Part shown: one piece after another, positions 53,384-63,333 of the stretch | Position numbering within the stretch: position 1 is the stretch's first letter | Layout of the letters: each line of letters opens with the position of its first letter | NCBI RefSeq assembly: GCF_025151045.1 | Contig: NZ_CP102285.1 | Span: forward strand, 4,526,001-4,590,000 | Direction of reading: 5' to 3' | Length of the DNA stretch: 64,000 bases | Origin: Parabacteroides johnsonii DSM 18315 | GTDB taxonomy: Bacteria; Bacteroidota; Bacteroidia; Bacteroidales; Tannerellaceae | The notes under the pieces: generated by a model | What the model saw: the letters and a program-made list of their open reading frames with translations, nothing else | Database searches by the model: none | What the model was told of the DNA's origin: nothing | Position numbers and translations under genes: made by a program

Positions 53384-56300
53384 TTAGTCAGCGTCTGTGG
53401 AAGTCTTTTTTTCTGCCCTTTTCCTGTATTCAGCCGGGGTAATTTCAAACTGAGCTTTGAAACAGCGGGTGAAATAACGTGGCGAGCCGAAGCCCAGCCG
53501 GTCGGAAATGTCGGCGATCTGCAAATCCGGTTGAGCCGTCAACATGGTTGCGGCTCGCTTTAGTTTACAGCTGAGGACAAAGTCGTTTGGTGTCATACCG
53601 GTCAGTGCCTTGAATTTGGCGTACAACGAACTCCGGCTGAGTCCCAGTTCGCGGGCCATCATGTTCATGTCGAAGTCGATGTTATCGAGGTTCTTTTCAA
53701 TGATCGAGTTGACCGTGTCCAGAAATTTTTGGTCTATCGGATTGCTTGCCAGCGATTGCGCATCGAAATCTTTCTGCTGGCTGAATTTCTTTTGCAGGAT
53801 AATACGGTTGCGGACCAGGTTATTACAGCGTGCCAGCAGTACCTTTGCATTGAACGGTTTATTGATATAGTCGTCGGCGCCCCGTTGCAATCCTTCGATG
53901 TTTTGCTCGGCGGAAGTAAGTGCCGTAAGCAAGACGACCGGGATATGGCACACGTCGAAATCGTTTTTGATTTTCAGACACATCTCCGTACCGGACATTT
54001 CCGGCATCATGACATCGCTAACGATGATGTCTGGCCGTTCCTCGCGTGCCTTTTCCAATCCCTCTTTACCGTTTCGTGCCAGTAGGACGCGGTAGATAGG
54101 CGAGAAAAGAGAACCCAGTATCTGGAGCAATTCTTCGTTGTCTTCGACCAACAGGATCGTACGGGGGGAATCGTCTCCTTCTATCAGTACCTCTCTTTGT
54201 TCAGCATCGGAGAATTCCTCCATATGATCGGTGAAGGCGACCGTGTCGGGAATCAGGCTCTCCGTTTGCTTTTCCTGCTGATCCCGTGCCAATTCTTCCT
54301 CGGTAAAATGTGTGCAGCCTTTCAGGAGACGGACAATGAAAATGCTGCCGTAGCCCGGCGTGCTTTCCACTTGTATCGTTCCGTGGTGCAACTCGATGAT
54401 ATTTTTCGTCAATGAAAGCCCGATCCCCGTGCTGGGAGTCTTGGTGATATTCGAGATACCGTTTTCAGCCTGATAGAAGCGGTCGAATATCTTATCTATA
54501 TCATCTTTGCTGATACCGATACCATTGTCGATTACCTTAATGATCACTTCATTTTCCTTGTTTTCCAAAATCATTTCAATGGTCGCGTTCGGCTTGGTGT
54601 ATTTGAAAGCGTTAGAAAGCAGGTTATAGAAAACCTTTTGCATTTGTTTCGGATCGAAACTGCACAAAACACGCCCTTCTGGAGCCGTGAAGTTGTAGGT
54701 GATGGAGTGACCGGATGCGTATTCGTAAAAAGACAGGTAAATCTCCTTCAGGAAGGAAACGATATCTTGCTCATACACTTTCAGTTTCATATGTCCTTGT
54801 TCCAGCTTACGGAAATCCAGCAGTTCGCTGATCAGGTTCCGCATATGGTAGGTATTCTTATACACTTTCAGCAGTTTGTTGTATATGGAAGGAGACAATG
54901 AGCTGCTTTGCAACAAGAGTTCGATCTGGGAAATGATCAGCGTCAACGGTGTTCTGAATTCATGCGAGATATTGGAGAAGAATTGTAGTTTTGCCTGGTT
55001 CAGTTCCTCGATAGCCTCTTTTTCTTTCCGTTCCATCTCCAGGGAGGTTTGCAGCATATACTGGGATTTTTTGAAACGATAGATACTGTAAAGGATGCTT
55101 AGGATCAGCACCAGGTAAATGAAATAAGCCAAACCGGATGCATACCAGGGAGAATGGATGTGGATGTCCATCTTAATAGTACGGGGCTGTTCCAGGTTCG
55201 GGTCGTATTGTATTTCTCGGACGATGAGGGTGTATTTTCCGGGGTTCAAGTTCGTATAGAAAATGTTGTTATCTTTGCTGGGAATCCATTTCTTGTCGAA
55301 ACCTTCCAACATATATTCGTAAGACGCCTTTTTCAGCGTATTGACATAGTTGTTCGATGTAAAAGTGAAAATCAGGTTATTCTGATTATAGGCCAGCTCT
55401 ATCTTCCGGGTGAAGGGTAGAGCGGCGGTCAGCACCTTGTCGGGATCGCCGGGGGAAACCTGTTCGTTGTTGATGAACAGATCGGAAAAATACAGTTGGT
55501 AATCTTTGGTGGAGTTGAACAACTGCTGTTCGAAGAAAGTTGCCATGCCATTGCTGCCGCCGACGAATATTTCCCCGTTTTTGCAGACCAGGATTCCGCA
55601 ACCGATGTTTATGCCTGACAGAGGCAGGGCTGTCCCCAGTTCTACGACTTTGAACAGGTTTTGGTCCGGATCGAAAAAGGTAATGCCTTTGTCGCCTGTT
55701 ATCACCAGTTGATCCAGAGTCGACAATGTCAGTTCATAGCAGTAGTTACTGGCGATGAAGCTGTTTTCGGTTGTATATCCAATAAACTGTCTGTTCTTCT
55801 CATCGTAGCGGAACAGGCCGGAACCACGGGTTCCGAGGAAGATTCGTCCCTCTTTGTCTTCGATTATTTGGGAGATGGGAAATGTTCCCAATCCGTTTTC
55901 ACCGGAACGGAATTGTACCTGGTCTTCTTCATTCTCAAGGTTGATTTTCCAGACGCCTTTACCGTAGGCCAGCCACATGTATCCTTTCGAGTCGATAAGA
56001 AAGCAGGTGTTCCCGTAATACTTGCCGCTTTTGAACAACGGAGATGCTTTTTCCGTCTCTAAATTCATTTTGAAAATTCCTTTCGGTCCGGTGCAAATCA
56101 GTTCGTCCTTGTAGATTCTCATCTGGTTGATCCTGTCACCGGCTATTACGGCGTACGACGGATCTTCGAAATAGGGGTTCTTGAACCGTTTGTTTTTGAT
56201 GTCGTAGATGGACAGGCCTCCGGTATGTGTTCCGATATACAGTTTGTTGCGTTCCGGGCTGTAAGCGATTGCCTTCAGGTTGTTGTGGGCGATGGAGTTG

Positions 56301-57436
56301 CGGTTTTCATCGGCCATGAAGTAGGTGAACTTCTTCGTTTTCCGGTCGAAGAAATTCAATCCGCCTCCTTCTGTACAGATCCAGATGTTGTTGTCCTTGT
56401 CTTCCACCATCTTGCCGACGAAAGGATAATCCAGGCAATCGTTCCGGGTGTTGTTGGCGGCATAAACCGTGAATATATCTGTCTCCGGGTTGAAATAATT
56501 GACGCCGCCGTAATAGGTCCCCAGCCAGATCGTACCTTGCCTGTCTTTGTAAACAGGAAATACGGATGAATGGGTCATGCTGCCGGGCAGAGGATTACGG
56601 GCATACACCTCGAACCGGTTGCTGATCGGATTGTATTTGTTCAGTCCGGTGAAAGTGCCGAACCAGATGTTCCCGAAGTTATCTTCCACAAAATCCCGGA
56701 CTTGGTTGCTCGATATGTTGTTGGGATGGGAAGGATCGTAGCGGTAGCGGGTGAAATTGCCGTGCACATCCCTCTTGTACATGCCGTTCATGCGGATGGA
56801 TATCCAGAGGTTATATTTGGAGTCTTCATACAGGCCGTAAATGTCTTCACCCATGATCATACAGGTAAGAGATTTGTCGTCATTCATCCTGAAGAGTCCG
56901 TCTGTAGTGCCGATCCAGTGCCGGCCGCCGGAATCTTCCTGGAAGCAAGTCGCATGTTGGTTCCGGCTTTCCAGCTTCGTGACAAAATCGAATTCGTTCT
57001 TGTCCGGATTCCAGGTGAATACGGAGTCGGCTATTCCTACCCATATCGTTCCTTTGATAGAAGCGACGGCATATACGTTTGATTTGCGCAAGCAGGAGAA
57101 TTTCTGTGTCCGGATGTCATAACGGATCAGGGAATTATCGGAATCGAAGAAAACGTTTCCATCTTTGTCTCCGGCAATGAAGTGTGTCTGGTTACCTATC
57201 GGATTAGTATTTTGGCGATGAAATTCGGACGGTTTGTACACTTTGGTCTGGACTCCGTCGTATATGTTGATCCCCTCTTCCGTCCCGAACCACATTCTAC
57301 CCAAATTGTCCTGGTAGATGGCCATGACGGAAAGCTGCGACAGGCCTTCCTGCATGCCTATATGCTTGAAATAGATCGGATATATGCCGGAACAGAATCC
57401 TAAAAGCAGTATGAGTGATAAGATGATTCTTCGCAT
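53384..57436 (-). CDS. Hybrid two-component system sensor/regulator (HTCS)
   Basis: One protein of 1350 residues joins sensor, kinase, receiver and regulator. Order: signal peptide or N-terminal anchor (1-20), Reg_prop beta-propeller repeats (about 25-650, WFGTEEGINIY, IWVGI, GTRGSGLFRYD), Y_Y_Y domain (about 690-760), one membrane helix (about 765-790), HisKA with phosphorylated His825 in SNISHEFRTPLT, HATPase (DNGIGISKDDI, GIGLSL), receiver with phospho-acceptor Asp1141 in SDVMMPEMSG, and an AraC-type DNA-binding domain at the C-terminus (LGLSRSSLYAKF, GFGSPRYFTRCF). HTCS proteins sense a periplasmic oligosaccharide and activate the neighbouring PUL. It faces the lyase/GH88 operon, so it is the expected regulator of the right arm of PUL2/3. 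Confidence 0.95.
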   Translation of the reverse strand: MRRIILSLILLLGFCSGIYPIYFKHIGMQEGLSQLSVMAIYQDNLGRMWFGTEEGINIYDGVQTKVYKPSEFHRQNTNPIGNQTHFIAGDKDGNVFFDSDNSLIRYDIRTQKFSCLRKSNVYAVASIKGTIWVGIADSVFTWNPDKNEFDFVTKLESRNQHATCFQEDSGGRHWIGTTDGLFRMNDDKSLTCMIMGEDIYGLYEDSKYNLWISIRMNGMYKRDVHGNFTRYRYDPSHPNNISSNQVRDFVEDNFGNIWFGTFTGLNKYNPISNRFEVYARNPLPGSMTHSSVFPVYKDRQGTIWLGTYYGGVNYFNPETDIFTVYAANNTRNDCLDYPFVGKMVEDKDNNIWICTEGGGLNFFDRKTKKFTYFMADENRNSIAHNNLKAIAYSPERNKLYIGTHTGGLSIYDIKNKRFKNPYFEDPSYAVIAGDRINQMRIYKDELICTGPKGIFKMNLETEKASPLFKSGKYYGNTCFLIDSKGYMWLAYGKGVWKINLENEEDQVQFRSGENGLGTFPISQIIEDKEGRIFLGTRGSGLFRYDEKNRQFIGYTTENSFIASNYCYELTLSTLDQLVITGDKGITFFDPDQNLFKVVELGTALPLSGINIGCGILVCKNGEIFVGGSNGMATFFEQQLFNSTKDYQLYFSDLFINNEQVSPGDPDKVLTAALPFTRKIELAYNQNNLIFTFTSNNYVNTLKKASYEYMLEGFDKKWIPSKDNNIFYTNLNPGKYTLIVREIQYDPNLEQPRTIKMDIHIHSPWYASGLAYFIYLVLILSILYSIYRFKKSQYMLQTSLEMERKEKEAIEELNQAKLQFFSNISHEFRTPLTLIISQIELLLQSSSLSPSIYNKLLKVYKNTYHMRNLISELLDFRKLEQGHMKLKVYEQDIVSFLKEIYLSFYEYASGHSITYNFTAPEGRVLCSFDPKQMQKVFYNLLSNAFKYTKPNATIEMILENKENEVIIKVIDNGIGISKDDIDKIFDRFYQAENGISNITKTPSTGIGLSLTKNIIELHHGTIQVESTPGYGSIFIVRLLKGCTHFTEEELARDQQEKQTESLIPDTVAFTDHMEEFSDAEQREVLIEGDDSPRTILLVEDNEELLQILGSLFSPIYRVLLARNGKEGLEKAREERPDIIVSDVMMPEMSGTEMCLKIKNDFDVCHIPVVLLTALTSAEQNIEGLQRGADDYINKPFNAKVLLARCNNLVRNRIILQKKFSQQKDFDAQSLASNPIDQKFLDTVNSIIEKNLDNIDFDMNMMARELGLSRSSLYAKFKALTGMTPNDFVLSCKLKRAATMLTAQPDLQIADISDRLGFGSPRYFTRCFKAQFEITPAEYRKRAEKKTSTDAD

Positions 57437-57633
57437 AGTATATGATATTATCAGCTATTTGTTCGAGGGGCTAAGGTAAAGAAATTTTTCTAACCGTTAA
57501 AGGATGTTGTACTAAATGTTCTGTCCGGTATTTGTAATTGAACGCTATTTGTTTCATTGTTGGAGAGGTTTTGTGAAAATGTTTTTATCTTTACCGATAC
57601 TTTGATGACAATATGATATAAACAAATACGATT

Positions 57634-59064
57634 ATGAGTGTTTTTGGAAAATTTCCCCGTACGTTTTGGGTGGCCAATGTAATAGAACTGTTCGAACGAT
57701 GGGCTTGGTATGGATTCTTTATGTTGTTTGCGAACTACCTTACCGGCTCGTCTGATGCCGGAGGTTTGGAGTTTACTCAAGAGCAGAAAGGCTGGTTGAT
57801 GGGAGTTGGGACAGGGATTCTCTACTTTCTTCCGGTCTTGACCGGTGCGATCGCCGACCGGTACGGATACCGGAAAGTGCTGTTCCTCGCTTTTCTGATC
57901 TATGTATCGGCTTTCCTGTTATTACCTCAGTTTTCTACTTTTACGGGCGTTTTCCTTATGTATTTGTATCTGGCGGTGGGAGCTGCGTTGTTCAAGCCGG
58001 TCATATCGGCGACGATTGCTAAAACGACCACAGATGCGACAGCCTCCATCGGTTTCGGCATTTTTTATATGATGGTGAATATCGGGGCTTTCTTCGGGCC
58101 TCTTGTCACTTTGCTTTTTAAAGACACGTCGTCTTTGATCTTTTATGTATCGGCCGGGATTATTTCATTGAATTTTATCTTGTTGCTGTTCTATAAGGAG
58201 CCGGGACGTATAGAAAATACAAAAAGTACGGAACGTTTGTTCGAGACGTTTGCCGGCATATTCCGGAATATGGGTAGCATCCTGAAAGATGTGAAGTTCA
58301 TTGTTTTCCTGCTGATTGTGGCTGGTTTCTGGACGATGTATAACCAGTTGTTTTTTACTCTGCCTGTGTTTATCTCACAATGGGTCGATACGAGTGTCTT
58401 GTATGATTTCTTCCAGGCTCATTTCCCTTTTATCAGCCATAACTACAGTCCGGCTTCCGGTGTTATGGACCCGGAGTTCGTGACAAACATAGATGCGCTT
58501 TACATCATTTTGTTTCAAGTGATGGTTTCGAGCGTTGTTATGAAAATGAAGCCTTTACGTTCCATGATGTCCGGTTTTTTGGTCTGTGCGGTCGGGATGT
58601 CGTTGACGCTTGCCTTCCAGAATGTGCTGTTTACGATGATTGCCATTCTGGTTTTCTCTTTAGGTGAAATGGCGGGATCGCCCAAAATTACGGAATATAT
58701 CGGGCGGATCGCTCCGGTTGACAAGAAGGCTTTGTATATGGGATATTCCTTTATTCCTGTCTTTTTAGGAAATGTTTTGGCTGGTATTATCTCCGGATCG
58801 GTCTATCAGCAGATGTCGGATAAGGTGATGATCGTCCGGAAGTATGTGGAGGAAAAAGGCCTTTCGATCCCGGAAGGATTGTCGAATAATGCTTATTTTG
58901 ATGAGGCTGCCAGGCAGTCCGGCATGAGCCCGCACGAATTGACCGATTTCTTGTGGAACACTTATCATCCTTCGCAAATCTGGATGGTCTTGATGGTGGT
59001 TGGTGTCGGAGCGGCTTTTGCTTTATTTGTGTATGACAGGGTGACTTCCCGTTCCGAAAGCTAA
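57634..59064 (+). CDS. POT/PTR-type MFS transporter
   Basis: Major facilitator protein of 476 residues with about 12 membrane segments. The start IELFERWAWYGFFML (residues 13-27) carries the ERxxYG-like motif of proton-coupled peptide transporters, and GAIADRYGYRKVLF is the MFS loop motif. Cargo cannot be set; peptides are the family's usual substrate. It follows, divergently, the HTCS gene; in 57437-57633 there is only a near-consensus TATCTTTA box (57586-57593). Confidence 0.82.
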   Translation: MSVFGKFPRTFWVANVIELFERWAWYGFFMLFANYLTGSSDAGGLEFTQEQKGWLMGVGTGILYFLPVLTGAIADRYGYRKVLFLAFLIYVSAFLLLPQFSTFTGVFLMYLYLAVGAALFKPVISATIAKTTTDATASIGFGIFYMMVNIGAFFGPLVTLLFKDTSSLIFYVSAGIISLNFILLLFYKEPGRIENTKSTERLFETFAGIFRNMGSILKDVKFIVFLLIVAGFWTMYNQLFFTLPVFISQWVDTSVLYDFFQAHFPFISHNYSPASGVMDPEFVTNIDALYIILFQVMVSSVVMKMKPLRSMMSGFLVCAVGMSLTLAFQNVLFTMIAILVFSLGEMAGSPKITEYIGRIAPVDKKALYMGYSFIPVFLGNVLAGIISGSVYQQMSDKVMIVRKYVEEKGLSIPEGLSNNAYFDEAARQSGMSPHELTDFLWNTYHPSQIWMVLMVVGVGAAFALFVYDRVTSRSES

Positions 59065-59071
59065 AAAGCAT

Positions 59072-59079
59072 TATCTTTG
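59072..59079 (+). promoter_or_regulatory. -7 box next to the FecCD-like permease start (TATCTTTG)
   Basis: Exact consensus TATCTTTG ending 5 bp before the ATG at 59085, after the MFS stop at 59064. The transcript would start at or beside the ATG, as seen for trmB. Confidence 0.5.
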
Positions 59080-59084
59080 CAGGC

Positions 59085-60119
59085 ATGAAAAAGCAAGCCT
59101 TTATTTTTTATCCGCTTTTGTTGGTTCTCCTGTTCATGCTGTTTGCCGGCGGGTTGGTCTATGGTGCTGTCTCGATACCGGTCGAAAGTGTGGTAAATAT
59201 ATTGCTGGGAGAAGGAACGGAGCGGCTTGCCTGGCAGAATATTGTGTTGCAGAGCCGTTTTCCCCAGGCTGTGACGGCATTGCTGGCGGGCGCTTCGCTG
59301 GCTGTCAGCGGATTGTTGCTACAGACATTGTTCCGAAACCCGCTTGCCGGTCCTTCTATCTTGGGGATCAGTGACGGGGCCAATCTGGGAGTCGCTGCGA
59401 TCATGCTCTATTTCGGCGGTTCGCTGAGCATGGTGACCGATTTGCCTATCAGCGGCTATCTGGCGGTAATCATGGCTGCGTTTAGTGGCGCGGCCTGTAT
59501 TTTAGGATTGATCATTTATTTTTCGGCGAAGGTGAAGAATAACGTCATGTTGCTGATTATCGGTATTATGATCGGTTATCTCGCCTCCTCATTGATTTCA
59601 GTTCTGAATTATTATGCTTCGACTGACAAGGTACATGCGTTTGTCATGTGGGGATTGGGAAATTTCTCCGGGGTCTCCTTGCAACAGTTGCCCTATTTCG
59701 CATGTTTTACATGTATAGGATTGTTGTTGGCGATTCTGTTGATCAAGCCATTGAATGCACTGCTACTGGGAGAAATGTATGCCGCCAATTTAGGAATCAA
59801 GATCAAGCGGACGCGCATTCTGATCCTGCTGTGTACGGGGTTGTTGACTGCGACTACGACAGCTTTTTGCGGTCCTATTTCCTTTATCGGGTTGGCTGTT
59901 CCGCATGTCGCACGTTTGATGTTGGGATCATCCAACCACAAGATGCTGGTTCCCGTTACGTTGCTGACCGGTTCTTGCATCGCGTTGCTTTGTAATCTGC
60001 TGATGGTACTGCCGGGCACTCATAGTATTTTGCCGCTGAATGCCGTGACTCCGATGCTTGGTGCGCCTGTGATTATTTATGTAATTGTGAACCGGAAGAA
60101 CATTCAATATTTTGACTGA
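59085..60119 (+). CDS. FecCD/BtuC-family ABC transporter permease
   Basis: Inner-membrane permease of 344 residues with about nine or ten helices; family marks include LLAGASLAVSGLLLQTLFRNPLAGPSILGISDGANLG and PHVARLMLGSSNH. The family imports iron-siderophores, heme or cobalamin with a periplasmic binding protein. The ATPase gene follows after 7 bp. No binding-protein gene or TonB receptor is adjacent, so those may be elsewhere. Substrate unresolved. Confidence 0.9.
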   Translation: MKKQAFIFYPLLLVLLFMLFAGGLVYGAVSIPVESVVNILLGEGTERLAWQNIVLQSRFPQAVTALLAGASLAVSGLLLQTLFRNPLAGPSILGISDGANLGVAAIMLYFGGSLSMVTDLPISGYLAVIMAAFSGAACILGLIIYFSAKVKNNVMLLIIGIMIGYLASSLISVLNYYASTDKVHAFVMWGLGNFSGVSLQQLPYFACFTCIGLLLAILLIKPLNALLLGEMYAANLGIKIKRTRILILLCTGLLTATTTAFCGPISFIGLAVPHVARLMLGSSNHKMLVPVTLLTGSCIALLCNLLMVLPGTHSILPLNAVTPMLGAPVIIYVIVNRKNIQYFD

Positions 60120-60126
60120 TCGGTGT

Positions 60127-61170
60127 ATGACAAACATAGCTGCAATAGAAACAAAAGGACTCAGCATCGGTTACCAGCTGAAAGGTGGAAAACGGAAAGT
60201 GGTCCATGACGATCTGAACCTGCGACTCGTCTCCGGCGAAGTCACCTGTTTGTTAGGTCTGAACGGAGCCGGCAAATCGACACTGCTCCGTACACTTTGC
60301 GGTTTCCAGCCTCCGCTTGGCGGGGAGATACGCTTGATGGAGAAACCGCTCTCCGGCTATTCGCAGGCGAACTTTTCCCTGACTGTCGGTGTTGTACTGA
60401 CGGAAAAAACGAATGCAGGGGGAATCACCGTATATGAACTGGTCTCGCTGGGAAGGCATCCTTATACCGGTTTTTTCGGACAGTTGAAAAAACAGGACCG
60501 GGAGATTATCGAACAGTCGCTTGAAGCGGCCGGAATCGCTCATAAAGCCAATAACTATGTCTCGGAACTGAGCGACGGGGAACGGCAGAAAGCGATGATA
60601 GCCAAAGCGCTCGCCCAGCAGTGCCCGATTATCTTGTTGGATGAGCCGACGGCATTCTTGGATGTGACCAGCCGTATCGAGACAATGGTCTTGTTGCATC
60701 GCCTGGCTGCCGACGGGCGGAAAGCCATCCTGCTTTCCACCCATGACTTGGACTTGGCCATCCAAATGGGCGATTGTCTTTGGTTGCAGGAGAAAGGGCG
60801 CCCGATGGCTTGCGGGGCTCCCGAAGACCTGATTATGAGCGGAGCTTTCGAATCCTTTTTCGGAAAGGAAGGAATCGTCTTCGATCCGGCAACCGGAAAG
60901 CTGAATACGGAAGCCCCCACGTCACCCATTGGTGTGGAAGGTGACTTTCTAACTTCTTATTGGGTCGGAAATGCCCTGATCCGTAATGGCTACCGTCCTT
61001 CTTCCGTAAAAGAAGGGCAGTTGAATATCACTTGCAAGAGTCCGCATGAACTGGTGGTGGCTTTCCCTGAGGGAGGTAGGGAAGAGCTTCGGACAGTGGC
61101 GGAGCTTGTCTCTCTTATCAGCATGAGAAAAAGTTTTTATGGACATGGAAACAACGTTTCTCGCTTATGA
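60127..61170 (+). CDS. FecE/BtuD-family ABC transporter ATPase with C-terminal extension
   Basis: ATPase of 347 residues partnering the upstream permease. Walker A GLNGAGKS (44-51), signature LSDGERQK, Walker B LLDEPTAFLD, and a switch His in LLSTHDLDLA. The start ATG at 60127 is used; the frame also runs from a TTG at 60112, which would overlap the permease stop. After the ABC domain (about residue 260) there are roughly 85 additional residues with no obvious motif (GVEGDFLTSYWVG to SMRKSFYGHG), more than in typical FecE/BtuD proteins (about 250-260 residues). Confidence 0.9.
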   Translation: MTNIAAIETKGLSIGYQLKGGKRKVVHDDLNLRLVSGEVTCLLGLNGAGKSTLLRTLCGFQPPLGGEIRLMEKPLSGYSQANFSLTVGVVLTEKTNAGGITVYELVSLGRHPYTGFFGQLKKQDREIIEQSLEAAGIAHKANNYVSELSDGERQKAMIAKALAQQCPIILLDEPTAFLDVTSRIETMVLLHRLAADGRKAILLSTHDLDLAIQMGDCLWLQEKGRPMACGAPEDLIMSGAFESFFGKEGIVFDPATGKLNTEAPTSPIGVEGDFLTSYWVGNALIRNGYRPSSVKEGQLNITCKSPHELVVAFPEGGREELRTVAELVSLISMRKSFYGHGNNVSRL

Positions 61171-61227
61171 CAATAAATTTTTCCCGGTAGGAAATAAAAG
61201 TTTTGTTTAAGATTAAAAGGAATAAAT

Positions 61228-62580
61228 ATGGCAAACGAAATAACATGGCGGCTGGAGCATGAGAAGATCGGCCGGTTGTTGTTGCATTATGCGATACCGG
61301 CAGTGATCGGTACAATGGTGAATGCTCTTTATAATATTGTCGACCGTATCTTTATCGGTCAGGGAGTCGGTCCGCTGGCAATGGCCGGATTGACGCTGAC
61401 ATTCCCTATTCTGTTGTTCCTCCAGGCGTTCGGAATGCTCATCGGGGCGGGGGCTGCGACACGTGTCTCCATCTATCTGGGACGAAGGGAGAATGAGATG
61501 GCGGAAAAGGTATTGGGGAATGCTTTCACCTTGACATTCATCATAACGCTTGCGACAGTAGTTCCCTGCATGATCTGGATGAAAGATTTATTACTGGCTT
61601 TCGGGGGAAGCGAACAGACCATCCCGTATGCACAGGACTATCTGAATATCGTGGTTCCGGGGACACTACTGACTTCCCTCAGCTTTGGCTTCAACGCTGT
61701 CATGCGTGCTTCCGGCTATCCGAAGAAAGCGATGTTTACCATGCTGATCGGGGCGATAACCAACGTGATACTCGATCCTATTTTCATTTTCTGGCTGGAT
61801 ATGGGGATCAAGGGGGCTGCCATCGCGACGATCATCTCGATGCTGCTCTGCACTCTTTTTGTCATGAACCATTTTGTCCAGAAAGACAGTATCGTCCGTT
61901 TTCATAAAGGGACGTTCAAGCTGGAAAAGCATGTGGTCTGGAATATCCTGACGATCGGCGTTTCGCCTTTTGCCATGCAGTTGGCGGGAAGTTTGGTGGT
62001 GGTGATCCAGAACTATGCGCTCAAGCAATACGGGGGCGACTTGGCACTGGGGGCAAACGGCATTATCACCAGCGTTGGGATGCTTTTGGTGATGCTGATT
62101 ATCGGGATCGCGCAGGGGATGCAGCCGATTGTCGGCTTCAATTTCGGGGCAAAGAAATACGAGCGTGTCCAGGAAACGCTACGTCTGGTCATTATAACCG
62201 CTACCATTATCATGGGAGTCGGCTGCTTTTGTAGCGTGGCGTTTCCGAAACTGATCGCCCGTGCCTTTACGAACGATCCTGATTTGTTGGATGTGACGGC
62301 AAATGGCTTGCGGATCAGCTTGCTGGTGTTTGTGGTTGTCGGTTCGCAGATCTCGATCAGCCAGTTTTTCCAAAGTATCGGGATTGCCTGGAAAGCTATG
62401 TTTTTGAGTTTGAGCCGCCAAGTATTGTTCCTGATACCGGCGATGTTGCTGTTCTCCCGCTTTTGGGGGTTGGATGGTGTCTGGTATGCCGCTCCCTTCT
62501 CTGATTTTGTTGCGGCTGTAACTGCCTGGCTCTTTTTGTGGTATCATGTTAAAAACATGAAAAGTAAGAATTCGGATTGA
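61228..62580 (+). CDS. MATE-family efflux transporter
   Basis: Multidrug and toxin extrusion-type exporter of 450 residues with 12 predicted helices; HYAIPAVIGTMVNALYNIVDRIFIGQ is the typical N-terminal segment, and MQPIVGFNFGAKKYERV (about 293-309) mirrors the second half. Drug/cation export driven by Na+ or H+ is inferred from family. Start ATG at 61228 has an A-rich, AGGAATAAAT leader. Alone in its own unit. Confidence 0.92.
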   Translation: MANEITWRLEHEKIGRLLLHYAIPAVIGTMVNALYNIVDRIFIGQGVGPLAMAGLTLTFPILLFLQAFGMLIGAGAATRVSIYLGRRENEMAEKVLGNAFTLTFIITLATVVPCMIWMKDLLLAFGGSEQTIPYAQDYLNIVVPGTLLTSLSFGFNAVMRASGYPKKAMFTMLIGAITNVILDPIFIFWLDMGIKGAAIATIISMLLCTLFVMNHFVQKDSIVRFHKGTFKLEKHVVWNILTIGVSPFAMQLAGSLVVVIQNYALKQYGGDLALGANGIITSVGMLLVMLIIGIAQGMQPIVGFNFGAKKYERVQETLRLVIITATIIMGVGCFCSVAFPKLIARAFTNDPDLLDVTANGLRISLLVFVVVGSQISISQFFQSIGIAWKAMFLSLSRQVLFLIPAMLLFSRFWGLDGVWYAAPFSDFVAAVTAWLFLWYHVKNMKSKNSD

Positions 62581-62642
62581 ACTTTTTAGTATCTTGTTTG
62601 TCTACTATATGAAAGTAGATTGATTAGGTTTCAACTAAAAGA

Positions 62643-63224
62643 ATGAGAAGTATGAAAAGAGTATTATTATTACTGGCTGTCCTGCTCTTTAGCGCAGGGA
62701 CAATGATGGCCCAGCAGGATAAAGCTGCCGAGAAGGCCGCAAAAAAAGCAGAAAAAGAAGCAAAGAAAGCTGCCGAAGCAGCCGAGCAGATGGCTTTGTT
62801 CGAGCAAGGTGTACAAGCACTGAAAGAGAAAGATTTTGTATTGGAAGCTGAACGTGTCGAGTTCAAGCGTGGGCAATTCGTCTATGTGACTCCGAGCACG
62901 AACTTTGTTTCCATGAAAGGTGACCGAGCGACTATCCAACTGGCGTTTAACGGTCCTGTCTCCGGTCCGAACGGGATCGGAGGTATTACGGTTGACGGCA
63001 GTGCTTCGAATATAGAGATGAAAACAGACAAAAAAGGAAATGTTACATTCAGTATGATGGTACAAGGTGTTGCAGTCTCCGCCAATGTGACAATCCGTAT
63101 GGTGAAAGGTACGAACAAATGTACGGCAACTGTGAGTCCGAACTTCAACAGCAATCGTATTTCGTTTAGTGGTTATCTGTATCCTTCGGATCAGTCCAAT
63201 GTGTTTAAGGGACGTGCTATCTGA
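62643..63224 (+). CDS. DUF4251-family exported protein
   Basis: Protein of 193 residues with signal peptide (about 1-22, ending MMAQ), followed by a Lys/Ala/Glu-rich helix (AEKAAKKAEKEAKKAAEAAE, about 28-47) and a beta-rich domain of the DUF4251 kind (FVYVTPSTNFVSMKGDRATIQL, GGITVDGSASN). Function unknown. The alternating K/A/E helix looks coiled-coil- or cell-wall-binding-like. A second in-frame Met at residue 4 may be the start (62652). A strong terminator follows. Confidence 0.8.
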   Translation: MRSMKRVLLLLAVLLFSAGTMMAQQDKAAEKAAKKAEKEAKKAAEAAEQMALFEQGVQALKEKDFVLEAERVEFKRGQFVYVTPSTNFVSMKGDRATIQLAFNGPVSGPNGIGGITVDGSASNIEMKTDKKGNVTFSMMVQGVAVSANVTIRMVKGTNKCTATVSPNFNSNRISFSGYLYPSDQSNVFKGRAI

Positions 63225-63246
63225 CGTGTAGATTCTTTTGTTCAGG

Positions 63247-63281
63247 AAAAGCTGCTTTCGGAAAGGGAAGCAGCTTTTTTT
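63247..63281 (+). terminator. Intrinsic terminator after the DUF4251 gene
   Basis: AAAAGCTGCTT (63247-63257) pairs with AAGCAGCTTTT (63268-63278), followed by an unbroken run of T to 63281. Confidence 0.85.
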
Positions 63282-63296
63282 ATGCAACGTATTTTA

Positions 63297-63304
63297 TATC
63301 TTTG
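63297..63304 (+). promoter_or_regulatory. -7 box of the GroES-like gene (TATCTTTG)
   Basis: Exact consensus TATCTTTG 29 bp before the ATG at 63334. Confidence 0.55.
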
Positions 63305-63333
63305 TTCTCTAAAATATCATAAACATAAAAGTC

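Noticed and set aside
60112-60126. TTG start for the ABC ATPase overlapping the permease stop
   Set aside because: The ATG at 60127 starts the conserved sequence and needs no rare start codon.
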